Shown piece after piece: positions 52,867 to 61,324 of a DNA stretch of 64,000 nucleotides (its first letter is position 1; each line of letters starts with the position of its first letter). The DNA comes from Acidobacteriota bacterium (GTDB lineage Bacteria; Acidobacteriota; Terriglobia; Bryobacterales; Bryobacteraceae). Where the stretch lies: NCBI GenBank assembly GCA_018268935.1, contig JAFDVS010000109.1, positions 1,292 through 65,291 of the forward strand. Reading direction: 5' to 3'. A model generated the notes under the pieces. It worked only from the letters and a program-made list of their open reading frames with translations. It did not search any database and was not told the origin of the DNA. The translations under genes were made by a program, and so were the position numbers.

Positions 52867-53919
52867 TCACGCCGAAGCAGGTTGCTGTTGGGTGGCGCAG
52901 TGTAGCGTGCCAAGGCCGAGCACGAGATCGCCGCAGTAAATGGGAACAACCTCTCTGCCGGGAAAGAGCTTCGCCAGTGTGTTGGACGCCACACGGTCGG
53001 CGGGATCGTTAAAGACGGGAACCAGCACAAGCCTGTTGGCGATGTAGAAATTGGCGTAACTGGCCGGAAGGCGCTGGCCATCGAAGACCACTGGACGAGG
53101 CATGGGCAACTTCACGACGTCGAGCTTGCGGCCATCCTGATCGCGGAAGGTGCGTAGCAGGCGGTAGTTCTCGGCGAGGATGGCATGATTCTTCTCGTTG
53201 CGATCGGATTCGCTGGCTATGACGACGGTGGTGGGATTGATGAAACGCGCCAGATCGTCCACATGCCCGTGGGTGTCATCGCCTTCGATGCCGTCCTTCA
53301 GCCAGAGCACATGACACGCGCCGAGGTATTCGTTCAGAAGTTGCTCCATGCGCTCGCGGCTGATACCGGGATTGCGGGCTTGAATCGGGCTGAGCAGGCA
53401 CTCTTCGGTGGTGAGCAGCGTTCCGGCGCCATTGACGTCGATGCTGCCTCCTTCGAGCACCACATGGCGTTTGCCGTCGATGGGCTTGAGATACGGCATT
53501 CGGAGCTTGCGCTTCAGGAGCGGCGGGATGGCGGCGTCGAGCGTGTGATTGGGATACTTGGCCCAGCCGTTGAAGCGCCAATGGGTCATGGCAACGGCGC
53601 CGTTGTCATCGCGCACGAAGATGGAACAGAAGTCGCGAGTCCAACTGCGGTCCGTTGGGAAGCGATAAAACTCGACGGCAGCCATGGTGGCGCCGGATTT
53701 CTCCAGCACAATGCGCGCGGCGCGTTCCGCTTTCTCGCCGCCGATGAGGATGCGCACTTTCTCGACGCGTGAGAGATAGCGAACCATTTCTCCGTACACC
53801 CAGGGCACGGGGGCGAACTTTCCCGGCCAATCCGTTTTCTCATGCGGCCAGGCGAGCCAGGTTGCCTCGTGCGGCTCCCATTCCGCGGGCATTCGATATT
53901 GCGGCATCAGTCGCGCCAC
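52867..53919 (-). CDS. aguA: Agmatine deiminase (peptidylarginine deiminase family)
   Basis: A 350-residue guanidine hydrolase that converts agmatine to N-carbamoylputrescine. Family motifs are MPAEWEPHEATWLAWPH at the N-terminus, TDRSWTRDF, VLEGGSIDVNGAGTLLTTEE, EGDDTHGHVDDLARF and the catalytic cysteine C341 in GLGTLHCATQQQPA. The gene overlaps the amidase upstream by 13 bases; the two make putrescine from agmatine. No arginine decarboxylase is in the window. Confidence 0.92.
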   Translation of the reverse strand: MARLMPQYRMPAEWEPHEATWLAWPHEKTDWPGKFAPVPWVYGEMVRYLSRVEKVRILIGGEKAERAARIVLEKSGATMAAVEFYRFPTDRSWTRDFCSIFVRDDNGAVAMTHWRFNGWAKYPNHTLDAAIPPLLKRKLRMPYLKPIDGKRHVVLEGGSIDVNGAGTLLTTEECLLSPIQARNPGISRERMEQLLNEYLGACHVLWLKDGIEGDDTHGHVDDLARFINPTTVVIASESDRNEKNHAILAENYRLLRTFRDQDGRKLDVVKLPMPRPVVFDGQRLPASYANFYIANRLVLVPVFNDPADRVASNTLAKLFPGREVVPIYCGDLVLGLGTLHCATQQQPASA

Positions 53920-54794
53920 CGCTGCAGGATGGGGGCGTAGGCATCGATGCGCCGGTCGCGGAAGAAGGGCCAGTTGCGGCGTACTTCGTCACAACGTTTG
54001 GGATCGATCTCGGCGATGAGGATCTCTTCTTCGTCGACGGATGCATCGGCGATGATCTGACCGGATGGATCGGCCACGAAGGACGAACCCCAGAACTCGA
54101 GCCCGTTATCCGGCGTGCCTTCAAAGCCGATGCGATTGACGGCGGCCACGTAAACACCGTTGGCAATGGCATGGGCACGCTGGATGGTGCGCCAGGCATC
54201 GCGTTGCGACTCGCCGTATTGGGCCTTTTCGTGAGGATGCCAGCCGATGGCCGTGGGATAGAACAAAACGCTCGCCCCGAGCATACTGGTGGCGCGGGCG
54301 CCTTCCGGATACCACTGATCCCAGCAGACCTGCACGCCGATGCGCCCATAGCGTGTATCGAAGTTGAGGAACCCGAGATCGCCGGGGGTGAAGTAGAACT
54401 TTTCGTAGTAGAGCGGGTCGTCGGGAATGTGCATCTTGCGGTAGACGCCCTGCAACTCGCCATCCGCGCCCAGCACAGCGGCGGTGTTGTGATAAAGCCC
54501 GGCGGCGCGCTTTTCGAATAGGGAGGCGACGATGACCACGCCCAGTTCCTTGGCGAGTTGGCTCATGCGATAAGTGCTGGGGCCGGGAATGGTTTCGGCG
54601 AGAGCGAACAACTCCGCGTTCTCTTCGCGACAGAAATACTGCGAGCGGAACAGCTCCTGGAGGCAGATCACCTGTGCGGATTGGGCGGCTGCCTCGCGGA
54701 TCTTCTGCTCGGCTTTGGCGAGGTTCTGCTCGGGATCCGTACTGCAGGACATCTGCACCAACCCGATCCGGTACTTCCGTTCATCAATGGACAT
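53907..54794 (-). CDS. aguB: N-carbamoylputrescine amidase (nitrilase superfamily)
   Basis: A 295-residue carbon-nitrogen hydrolase. The catalytic triad is E47 (ICLQELFRSQYFC), K120 (GVYRKMHIPDD) and C157 (RIGVQVCWDQWYPEGAR). It hydrolyses N-carbamoylputrescine to putrescine, ammonia and CO2. The overlap with the agmatine deiminase gene fixes the assignment among nitrilase relatives. Confidence 0.93.
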   Translation of the reverse strand: MSIDERKYRIGLVQMSCSTDPEQNLAKAEQKIREAAAQSAQVICLQELFRSQYFCREENAELFALAETIPGPSTYRMSQLAKELGVVIVASLFEKRAAGLYHNTAAVLGADGELQGVYRKMHIPDDPLYYEKFYFTPGDLGFLNFDTRYGRIGVQVCWDQWYPEGARATSMLGASVLFYPTAIGWHPHEKAQYGESQRDAWRTIQRAHAIANGVYVAAVNRIGFEGTPDNGLEFWGSSFVADPSGQIIADASVDEEEILIAEIDPKRCDEVRRNWPFFRDRRIDAYAPILQRWRD

Positions 54795-54822
54795 AAACTC
54801 ACTATTGTAGCGAGCGAGTGCG

Positions 54823-55587
54823 CTAGGACGGTCCGATTTTTTCCAGTTGCAGGGTGATGGTTCCTACAGGGAAGCCGAGACGCACACGAATCTGGACCGG
54901 CAGTTTGCGGTCGTCGTCGGTGAGCCAAACATAGAGGCGCGCTTTGCGCCGGAAGAGTACATCGTTGAACAGGAACGCTTCGTAGCGCAAAGTCTGGTAT
55001 TCGCCAGTGGGCGTCTTGACCTTTTCTTTTTCCTGCGCTTCGATTTTGGCGCTCACCATCTTTTTGCCGTCGCTCATCGGGAACGTGATGCTCTGCCCGG
55101 GGGCAAGTTTCTGCGCGCGAAGCCGCAACAGAGCGGCGATGATGTCCTGCACGCAGTCCGCCGTGTCGAGATCCTTTTCCAGGACGATGTTGTTCTTGAT
55201 CAGGTCGCGTTCGAGGTAGTGCGATTTCTTCGTCTGGCGATTGAACCGTACTGCGGTATCACGGCGCCGGCTACCCTCCTGCGATGCGAGGTGGATGCTG
55301 GATACACAGTAGCCGGAGTCAAAAAGGACACGATAGTCGTCATTGACGGTGTACAACTTGGAAACAAGACCGGCGGACTCGAGATGCAAATCCCCAGCCC
55401 AGGCGGAATTGGCTTGTGGCGTGCGGCTCAACCGCGCCATGCCTGCTCGCACCAGGCGCCATTCGATGCCGAACTGCAGCACTTCCACTGGCTTGGGAGC
55501 ATCGACGATGGCCTGCGGAGACACGGGAAGGGCGAACGCGAAGCAAGCCGCGCAGAGAGCCCACCGCTGAAACGAGAGCTTAGGCAT
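54823..55587 (-). CDS. Secreted DUF3108 protein
   Basis: A 254-residue exported protein from ATG 55587 (MPKLSFQRWALCAACFAFAL, cleaved near SPQA); an ATG nine bases earlier is also possible. DUF3108 features are FGIEWRLVRAGMARLS, KLYTVNDDYRVLFDSGYCVS, VQDIIAALLRLRAQKLAPGQ and ARLYVWLTDDDRKLPVQIRV. The fold is a lipocalin-like beta-barrel of unknown role. It is 51 bases from the divergent beta-lactamase-like gene. Confidence 0.85.
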   Translation of the reverse strand: MPKLSFQRWALCAACFAFALPVSPQAIVDAPKPVEVLQFGIEWRLVRAGMARLSRTPQANSAWAGDLHLESAGLVSKLYTVNDDYRVLFDSGYCVSSIHLASQEGSRRRDTAVRFNRQTKKSHYLERDLIKNNIVLEKDLDTADCVQDIIAALLRLRAQKLAPGQSITFPMSDGKKMVSAKIEAQEKEKVKTPTGEYQTLRYEAFLFNDVLFRRKARLYVWLTDDDRKLPVQIRVRLGFPVGTITLQLEKIGPS

Positions 55588-55638
55588 CGGACTCATTGAG
55601 TTTGGCAGACGCAGCTTCGATTTGGCAACCTGATAGAC

Positions 55639-56517
55639 ATGCTGTTGATAGCTGCCAGCCTGCTAAGTGTGGTGTCCGCACAGAACCTTTCTTCCCGCGT
55701 GGAAGCCGTCATCGAGCGCGCGCCTGGCACGGTCTCCCTGTTCGCGAAGAACCTGGAGACTGGCCGGACCTTCGGCGTACGGCCCGATGAACGGGTGCGC
55801 ACGGCGAGCACGATCAAACTCCCGATCATGGCGGCGCTGTTTCAGGAAGTGCAGCGGGGGCGGGCGAAATGGACTGAATTGCTCACTGTGGCCAAGGACG
55901 ACAAAGTTTCAGGCTCAGGTATTTTGAGTGAGTTTACCGATGGCATGCGGTTCCCTATTCAAGACCTGATGCATCTGATGATCGTCGTGAGCGACAACAC
56001 GGCCACGAATGTGATTCTCGACCGGATCACGGCGGAGACGGTGAATCGCTACATGGATCAGCTTGGACTGAAGCAGACGCGGTCGCTCCGCAAAGTACGA
56101 GGCGACGGGAATCAGCTCAAGGCGCCGAGCGGATACAGTGAAGCGGGAAAACTGGAGGAGAACAAACGTTTCGGCCTAGGGGTGACCACACCGCGGGAGA
56201 TGGTATTACTGCTGGAGATGATCGACAAGGGTGAGGTGGTGAGCAAGGAAAAATCGAAAGAGATGATCGCCGTGTTGAAACGCCAGCGGTACACCGAGGG
56301 GATCGGGCGGCGGCTGGGAAATACGCCGGTGGCCAGCAAATCCGGCGCTTTGGATGCACTGCGGAGTGATGTGGGGATCGTCTATCACCCGAAAGGCCGC
56401 GTGGCGCTGGCGATAACCGTAGATGATATGAAGAACATCGATTGGTCAGCGGATAACGCCGGGCATTTGGTTATCTCCGAACTGACTGGAATCCTGCTGG
56501 AAGAGTTAACTCGTTGA
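55639..56517 (+). CDS. Class A beta-lactamase-like serine hydrolase without an obvious Omega-loop Glu
   Basis: A 292-residue secreted protein (signal MLLIAASLLSVVSAQ). The penicillin-binding motifs are S57-T-I-K60, S118-D-N120 and K234-S-G236. The E166-x-x-L-N170 pattern of true class A enzymes, needed to release the acylated serine, is not evident between SDN and KSG. This makes efficient penicillin hydrolysis doubtful; a peptidase-like or slow enzyme is equally possible. Resistance should not be assumed. Confidence 0.85.
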   Translation: MLLIAASLLSVVSAQNLSSRVEAVIERAPGTVSLFAKNLETGRTFGVRPDERVRTASTIKLPIMAALFQEVQRGRAKWTELLTVAKDDKVSGSGILSEFTDGMRFPIQDLMHLMIVVSDNTATNVILDRITAETVNRYMDQLGLKQTRSLRKVRGDGNQLKAPSGYSEAGKLEENKRFGLGVTTPREMVLLLEMIDKGEVVSKEKSKEMIAVLKRQRYTEGIGRRLGNTPVASKSGALDALRSDVGIVYHPKGRVALAITVDDMKNIDWSADNAGHLVISELTGILLEELTR

Positions 56518-56557
56518 TTTTTGCGGAACGAAGCCACGCTGGCTGCGTATAGAGAAC

Positions 56558-58993
56558 ATGCGCAACTTCTCCTACGCTGTCCGGATGCTGCTGCGGAGCC
56601 CCGGGTTTACATTTGCGGCGGTGCTGTGCCTGGGACTGGGTATCGGGGCGACGACGGCGATTTTCAGCGTGGTGAACGCCGTGGTGTTGCGGCCGCTGCC
56701 CTATCAGGAACCGGAACGGCTGATGCGCACGTATACCGAGTTCCCGACCTTTCCCAACGGCGGTTTGCGGCGCTTCTGGACATCGCCGCCGGAGTGGCTG
56801 GATCTGCGCCGGGAGACAAAGGCCTGGGAATCGCTGGAGGCATTCACTACCAACGGAGTGAATATCGGCGGCGGCACGGAGCCCGTGCGAGTGACGGCGT
56901 CGTTCCTCACCGGCGGGCTGCTACCGATGTTGGGTGTATCGCCGGTGAAAGGGAGATTACTCACCCCTCAGGACGATGCGCCGGAGGCCGTGCTGACGGC
57001 CGTCATTTCGCACGGGGTATGGCAACGAGTCTTTGGAGGCGACCCCAACATTCTCAGTCGTGACGTTAAGCTGAACGGCCGGCCATGCCACATTGTTGGC
57101 GTGATGCCGGATGGCTTCCAGTTTCCTCCAGGAGAGGTAGACGCGCCGGAGGTATGGGCGCCACTGCAGATCAATCCCGCAAGCCCCGGCCCCCGGAGCA
57201 GCCATTTCCTGTACCTCATCGGGCGGTTGAAGAACGGAGTTTCGGTGGAACAGGCGCGGCAGGACCTGACGCGTATTGCCAATGAGCACGAGAAAGACTC
57301 AGGCCACCGGTTCCATCCGAAGAATCATCCGCTTATTGCCTTCCCCCTGCATGAAGAAGTGGTGGGGAACGTGAAGCCGGCCATGCTCACCATGCTGGCC
57401 GCAGTCATGTTTGTATTACTGATTGCCTGCGGCAATGTGGCGAATCTGCTGCTCGCCCGGGCGGAGGGACGACAGCGTGAGATCAGCATTCGCACGGCCA
57501 TGGGGGCTGACCTGCGGGCGCTGTTAGGACAGTTTCTGGTGGAGGGTGTGCTGCTATCGCTGCTTGGCGCGGTGTTGGGATTGCTGTTCGCCTTTGCCGG
57601 CTTGCGGACCATCGTGGCGTTGAATGCGGGAAGTATCCCACGCGCGCTGGAAATCGGTATGGATTGGCGTGTGCTGCTTTTTACGCTGGCTGTGTCGATC
57701 GCCACGGGTGTGTTCTTCGGGCTGGCCCCTTTGCTGCACCGCTTCGGCAAGACCGTAGCCGAGTCGTTGAAGGCCGCGGGTGGGCGCACCACGGCATCGG
57801 TGGAGGCAGGCCACTTTCGGCGAGCGATGGTGGTGAGTGAGTTGGCGCTTGCGTTGATGCTGTTGATTGGCGCTGGCCTGATGATTCGTGCGTTCCGGAA
57901 ACTGCAGGCGGTAGAGACCGGCATTCGGTCCGATCGCGTTCTCACTATGCGTATCGCGCTTCCACCACCGGTGTATCCGGAAAACCAGCGCGTAGTCCAG
58001 TTCTGGGATCAGTTATTGAAACGAGTGAATGGGTTGCCCGGTGTCGCGGCGGCATCCATGTTCAGCGGAATGCCACCTATCCGGCCGCTCAACGCCAGCG
58101 ATACGGAAATCGAAGGATGGGTCAAGCAGGAAGGCGGCCCTGGGCAGAACATCGACTATTACCAAACCGCAGGCGACCGGTTCCTGGAAGCGACGGGCGC
58201 ACGCCTGGTCGAAGGCCGGGTGTTCGACGAACGCGACGGAGAGAACGCTCCGCCGGTGCTGGTGATCAACCAAACGATGGCGCGCATGTATTGGCCTGGT
58301 CAAAGCGCTGTTGGGAAGCGCGTGCGGCCCAATTTCCGCGATCCGTGGCGCACTGTTGTGGGAGTCATCGGAGACATCAAGAACGCGGGCGTCGACAAGC
58401 CATCGGGGACGGAACTATTCCTTCCTTTCCGCCAAACCCAAGGGCTCGGCATCCGCAACGGGTTTCTGGTGATTCGCACCAATGGTGATCCCAGAGACAT
58501 GGCCCGCGCGGCAAGGGCGGAAATCGCGGCGCTCGATGCATCGCTTCCCGTATCGCAGGTGCGCACGATGGACGATATCATGGCGCTTGCCAATGCTCGG
58601 CCTCGCTTTCTCACGGCGTTGTTGAGCATTTTTTCCGGTGTAGCGCTGGTGCTGGCTGCCCTTGGAATCTATGGGGTAATGTCGTATCTGGTGGCGCAGC
58701 GCACGAACGAATTCGGAATTCGCATGGCGATTGGAGCGCAGCAAACAGATGTTCTCTGGCTCGTTATTCGTCAGGGGTTGATCCTGGGAACGGTGGGAGT
58801 CGCCCTTGGCGCCGTGGGCGCAGCCGGCTTGACGCGATACCTGAAGGGCTTGCTGTATGGCACGGATGCGCTCGACCCAACGACATTCGCGGCCATGGCC
58901 GGGGCACTTACAGCGGTGGTGGTGCTGGCATGCTTTCTTCCAGCGCTTCGAGCCACGCGCGTGGATCCAATCCGCGCGTTACGGTACGAGTAG
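56558..58993 (+). CDS. ABC transporter permease, MacB/FtsX type (duplicated, no ATPase adjacent)
   Basis: An 811-residue inner-membrane protein with two FtsX modules. Each has a MacB_PCD periplasmic part: the first begins FTFAAVLCLGLGIGATTAIF and ends at VLLIACGNVANLLLARAEGR; the second begins MVVSELALALMLLIGAGLMI and ends RTNEFGIRMAIGAQQTDVLW and ALRATRVDPIRALRYE. Acidobacteria have many such long permeases encoded without an ATPase. It starts 40 bases after the beta-lactamase-like gene. The end overlaps the convergent membrane protein by 86 bases. Confidence 0.92.
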   Translation: MRNFSYAVRMLLRSPGFTFAAVLCLGLGIGATTAIFSVVNAVVLRPLPYQEPERLMRTYTEFPTFPNGGLRRFWTSPPEWLDLRRETKAWESLEAFTTNGVNIGGGTEPVRVTASFLTGGLLPMLGVSPVKGRLLTPQDDAPEAVLTAVISHGVWQRVFGGDPNILSRDVKLNGRPCHIVGVMPDGFQFPPGEVDAPEVWAPLQINPASPGPRSSHFLYLIGRLKNGVSVEQARQDLTRIANEHEKDSGHRFHPKNHPLIAFPLHEEVVGNVKPAMLTMLAAVMFVLLIACGNVANLLLARAEGRQREISIRTAMGADLRALLGQFLVEGVLLSLLGAVLGLLFAFAGLRTIVALNAGSIPRALEIGMDWRVLLFTLAVSIATGVFFGLAPLLHRFGKTVAESLKAAGGRTTASVEAGHFRRAMVVSELALALMLLIGAGLMIRAFRKLQAVETGIRSDRVLTMRIALPPPVYPENQRVVQFWDQLLKRVNGLPGVAAASMFSGMPPIRPLNASDTEIEGWVKQEGGPGQNIDYYQTAGDRFLEATGARLVEGRVFDERDGENAPPVLVINQTMARMYWPGQSAVGKRVRPNFRDPWRTVVGVIGDIKNAGVDKPSGTELFLPFRQTQGLGIRNGFLVIRTNGDPRDMARAARAEIAALDASLPVSQVRTMDDIMALANARPRFLTALLSIFSGVALVLAALGIYGVMSYLVAQRTNEFGIRMAIGAQQTDVLWLVIRQGLILGTVGVALGAVGAAGLTRYLKGLLYGTDALDPTTFAAMAGALTAVVVLACFLPALRATRVDPIRALRYE

Positions 58994-60323
58994 GCGCTTG
59001 GACGATGCGGCCCGCCTCAAACTGCAGGACTGCGTCATAGTCTCGTAACTGCTCCGCGGTAGGCTTTGGCTCCATCTTGCGCGCCAGATCCACATGCAGT
59101 GACGGGTCATTGTAGTAGAGCTGGGTAATGAACACCATGTCCCAGTCGGTGAACGGATCGTTCAGAAACAGCACACGTGCTCCTTTGGGCAATTGCAGGC
59201 CGGCGTTGTTGAGTTGCTGAATCGTGCGCCAGGTGAGTGCCTGTCCACTATGAATGGCCGGCAGGTAGTGATGCTTCTCCTTGTAATGGTAGGCGCCTAT
59301 TGCAAGCGTGGTCAGGATCAGTGCGGCATGTTGCCAGCGAAGGGCTATCGCGGGAAATCGCCTCAACACATCAGCACAAACAGCGGTGACCAGCATTGCG
59401 TACCCGGCCAGAGGTACGTACATCGCCGGACCACCCATGCGTCCGATGAAGACGATGGGCAACGAACTGAGAAGAATCCAGAACCAGCAGAACAGGATGA
59501 GTTGGTTTTGCCGGGCCAGTGCGTAGACAAGCAAGACGGCCCAGAAGAGTATGGTGTCCCATTGGTCCACCGATCCTGCGGGAAGGTAGAACATGGTCTG
59601 CAGATAGCTGGCATGGCCGGCGAGAAACATGTCGAGCGAAAAACGGGGATGATATGCCTCCATACTCGTGAGCGACTGCGGGCCAAGGCATTTCCCCAGC
59701 ACATAGACAGACGTTAGTGCGCCTGTCGCGAACACCGGGCGCAGGTGGCGGAAACGATGAAAGATGCCCTCGTGCACCAGGAGGAAAACCGGGAGAGTAA
59801 CCGCTATCTCCTTGGCGTTGAGCGCGAGAATATAGAGGCCGCAAACGGCGGAAAGGCGCGACAAGGAGAGCCCCCCCTTTTCCCTCGCCGACAGATAGGC
59901 GTTGAACGCCAGATAGTAAAAGGTGGCGCAAAGCACGTCATAGATCTGGGAGTTGAAGTAATAGACGACCACCATGGCGCCGTGATAGCAGGAGAATACG
60001 GTGGCGAAGCGAGCCTGCTGTAGGGATGCCGAACATAAACGGAAAAATCGGTAACATAATCTTATATTGACCAACAACAAGAAGAAGATGGCGGCGCGGT
60101 AGGGCAAAGGGTTCAACCCGGCGAACGAATAGAGCGTGGAATAAAAAACTCCGCCCAATGGCCGGTAGAAGGTACTGTAGAACCGTAGATTCGCGAGCGC
60201 CAGTTCCCACGCTGTGCGGCCATGGTAGCAGGCGAGATTCATCATGTCGTCGGCGGCGAAGGACACGAGCAGCGCATCGCCCGCGAGGACGCAGAAATAC
60301 ACTACAACCAGAATGGGAAACAT
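58908..60323 (-). CDS. Polytopic membrane protein, GT-C-like
   Basis: A protein of about 471 residues from ATG 60323 (MFPILVVVYFCVLAGDALLV); an ATG at 60377 adds 18 polar residues. About ten hydrophobic helices are followed by a soluble C-terminal region of roughly 110 residues. The first loop has SFAADDMMNLACYHG; an acidic pair in this loop is typical of GT-C glycosyltransferases that use polyprenyl-linked sugars. Family membership is by pattern only. It overlaps the permease gene by 86 bases at its 3' end. Confidence 0.7.
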   Translation of the reverse strand: MFPILVVVYFCVLAGDALLVSFAADDMMNLACYHGRTAWELALANLRFYSTFYRPLGGVFYSTLYSFAGLNPLPYRAAIFFLLLVNIRLCYRFFRLCSASLQQARFATVFSCYHGAMVVVYYFNSQIYDVLCATFYYLAFNAYLSAREKGGLSLSRLSAVCGLYILALNAKEIAVTLPVFLLVHEGIFHRFRHLRPVFATGALTSVYVLGKCLGPQSLTSMEAYHPRFSLDMFLAGHASYLQTMFYLPAGSVDQWDTILFWAVLLVYALARQNQLILFCWFWILLSSLPIVFIGRMGGPAMYVPLAGYAMLVTAVCADVLRRFPAIALRWQHAALILTTLAIGAYHYKEKHHYLPAIHSGQALTWRTIQQLNNAGLQLPKGARVLFLNDPFTDWDMVFITQLYYNDPSLHVDLARKMEPKPTAEQLRDYDAVLQFEAGRIVQAPTRTVTRGLDPRAWLEALEESMPAPPPL

Positions 60324-60444
60324 GAAATTCAACGCACGTGTAATGTGCGTGCACTCATTAAGACCATGCGCCGGCACGGACCCACTACACTGCGGCCGCC
60401 AAATTACGGAGAATTCCGCGCCTTTGGTTCTACTACACTTCTGA

Positions 60445-61324
60445 GTGCGCTACGACGAGGCCATCAAAGAAATCCTGCAATCGACACATCTACGGCTGCT
60501 GGAGTATCTCTCGGGCTCGACGGTGCGCAACTGGCTCAACGGGGGAGTTGCCGCAGACGCAGATGCGGCGAATCGACCTACTTGCGGATCTGGAGAACGG
60601 GACGCTCTTCCACTTGGAATTGCAGACTCGGAATGACCCGCAGATCGGACGGCGGCTACTCCATTACCGTCTGTTGATCGAAGAGGCCTTGGATCGCGTA
60701 CCGGAACAAATGGTGCTGTATATCGGCTGGGAGAGGCTACGGATGGAATCCGCTTTGCTTCGTCCCAACCTGCAATTCCACTACCGGATGGTGGATATTC
60801 GCGACTTGGACGCGGAGATGATTCGAGGCAGCAGGCGCATCGAGGACCGGATCTTGTCGATCCTGTTTGGATATGGAAGCGCGAAGCCTGTTGCGCTGGA
60901 AGTCCTGCATGAAATCAGCAGGATGGAGCAACCCGAGCGCGGGGCGGCACTCGCAAAGCTTCTGGTAACATCAGGATTGAGACGGCTGCACACCGATCTG
61001 CACGATGAGGTTTCACGAATGCCATTACTAAGCGACGTTCTGGAGAATCCGTTCCTTCAGGATTGGTTCAAAGCGGGTGAGGCCACAGGAGAAGCTAGAG
61101 GAGAGGCCAGAGGAGAAGCCAAAGGCCGGGCAGAGGAAGCGTATCGCTTCATGTCTCACTTGCTGGAGCGAAGGTTCGGCCCATTGCCGGATTGGGCCAA
61201 AGACAAACTTCGCGCTGCGTCTCCGGAAACTCTGGAGAGCGCCTTCGATCGGGCACTGGATGCCGAGACATTAGAGCGGGCCCTGGATTTTCCGAACCCG
61301 GGCCCGCCCCAAGCCACTACATAA
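60445..61324 (+). pseudogene. Rpn/PD-(D/E)XK-type nuclease gene with a single-base frameshift
   Basis: The 5' part (GTG 60445, MRYDEAIKEILQSTHLRLLE, NWLNGG) and the 3' part (ELPQTQMRRIDLLADLENG) are in different frames. Removing one G from the run of five at 60541-60545 joins them as NWLNGELPQTQM. The 3' part has the nuclease core (DLLADLENGTLFHLELQ), a short GEA-x repeat and a C-terminal DUF4351-like region (LLERRFGPLPDWAKDKLRAA, LESAFDRALDAETLERALDF). Relatives are annotated as Rpn family recombination-promoting nucleases or putative transposases. The intact product would have about 292 residues. A sequencing error in the G-run is also possible. Confidence 0.8.
61076..61123 (+). repeat. Tandem 12-bp repeat in the Rpn-type gene
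   Basis: Four copies of a GGAGAAGCCAGA-like unit (61076-61087, 61088-61099, 61100-61111, 61112-61123) encode GEAT-GEAR-GEAR-GEAK. The period is a multiple of three, so copy number can change without shifting the frame. Such linkers are common before DUF4351 in this family. Confidence 0.75.

Noticed and set aside
55639..58993. Beta-lactamase gene plus ABC permease as a resistance island
   Set aside because: The beta-lactamase-like protein lacks an evident deacylation glutamate, the permease has no ATPase beside it, and there are no mobile-element signs; co-location alone is not evidence.
60445..61324. Insertion sequence
   Set aside because: Relatives are sometimes called transposases, but I see no terminal inverted repeats or target duplication around it; it is treated as a standalone Rpn-type nuclease gene.
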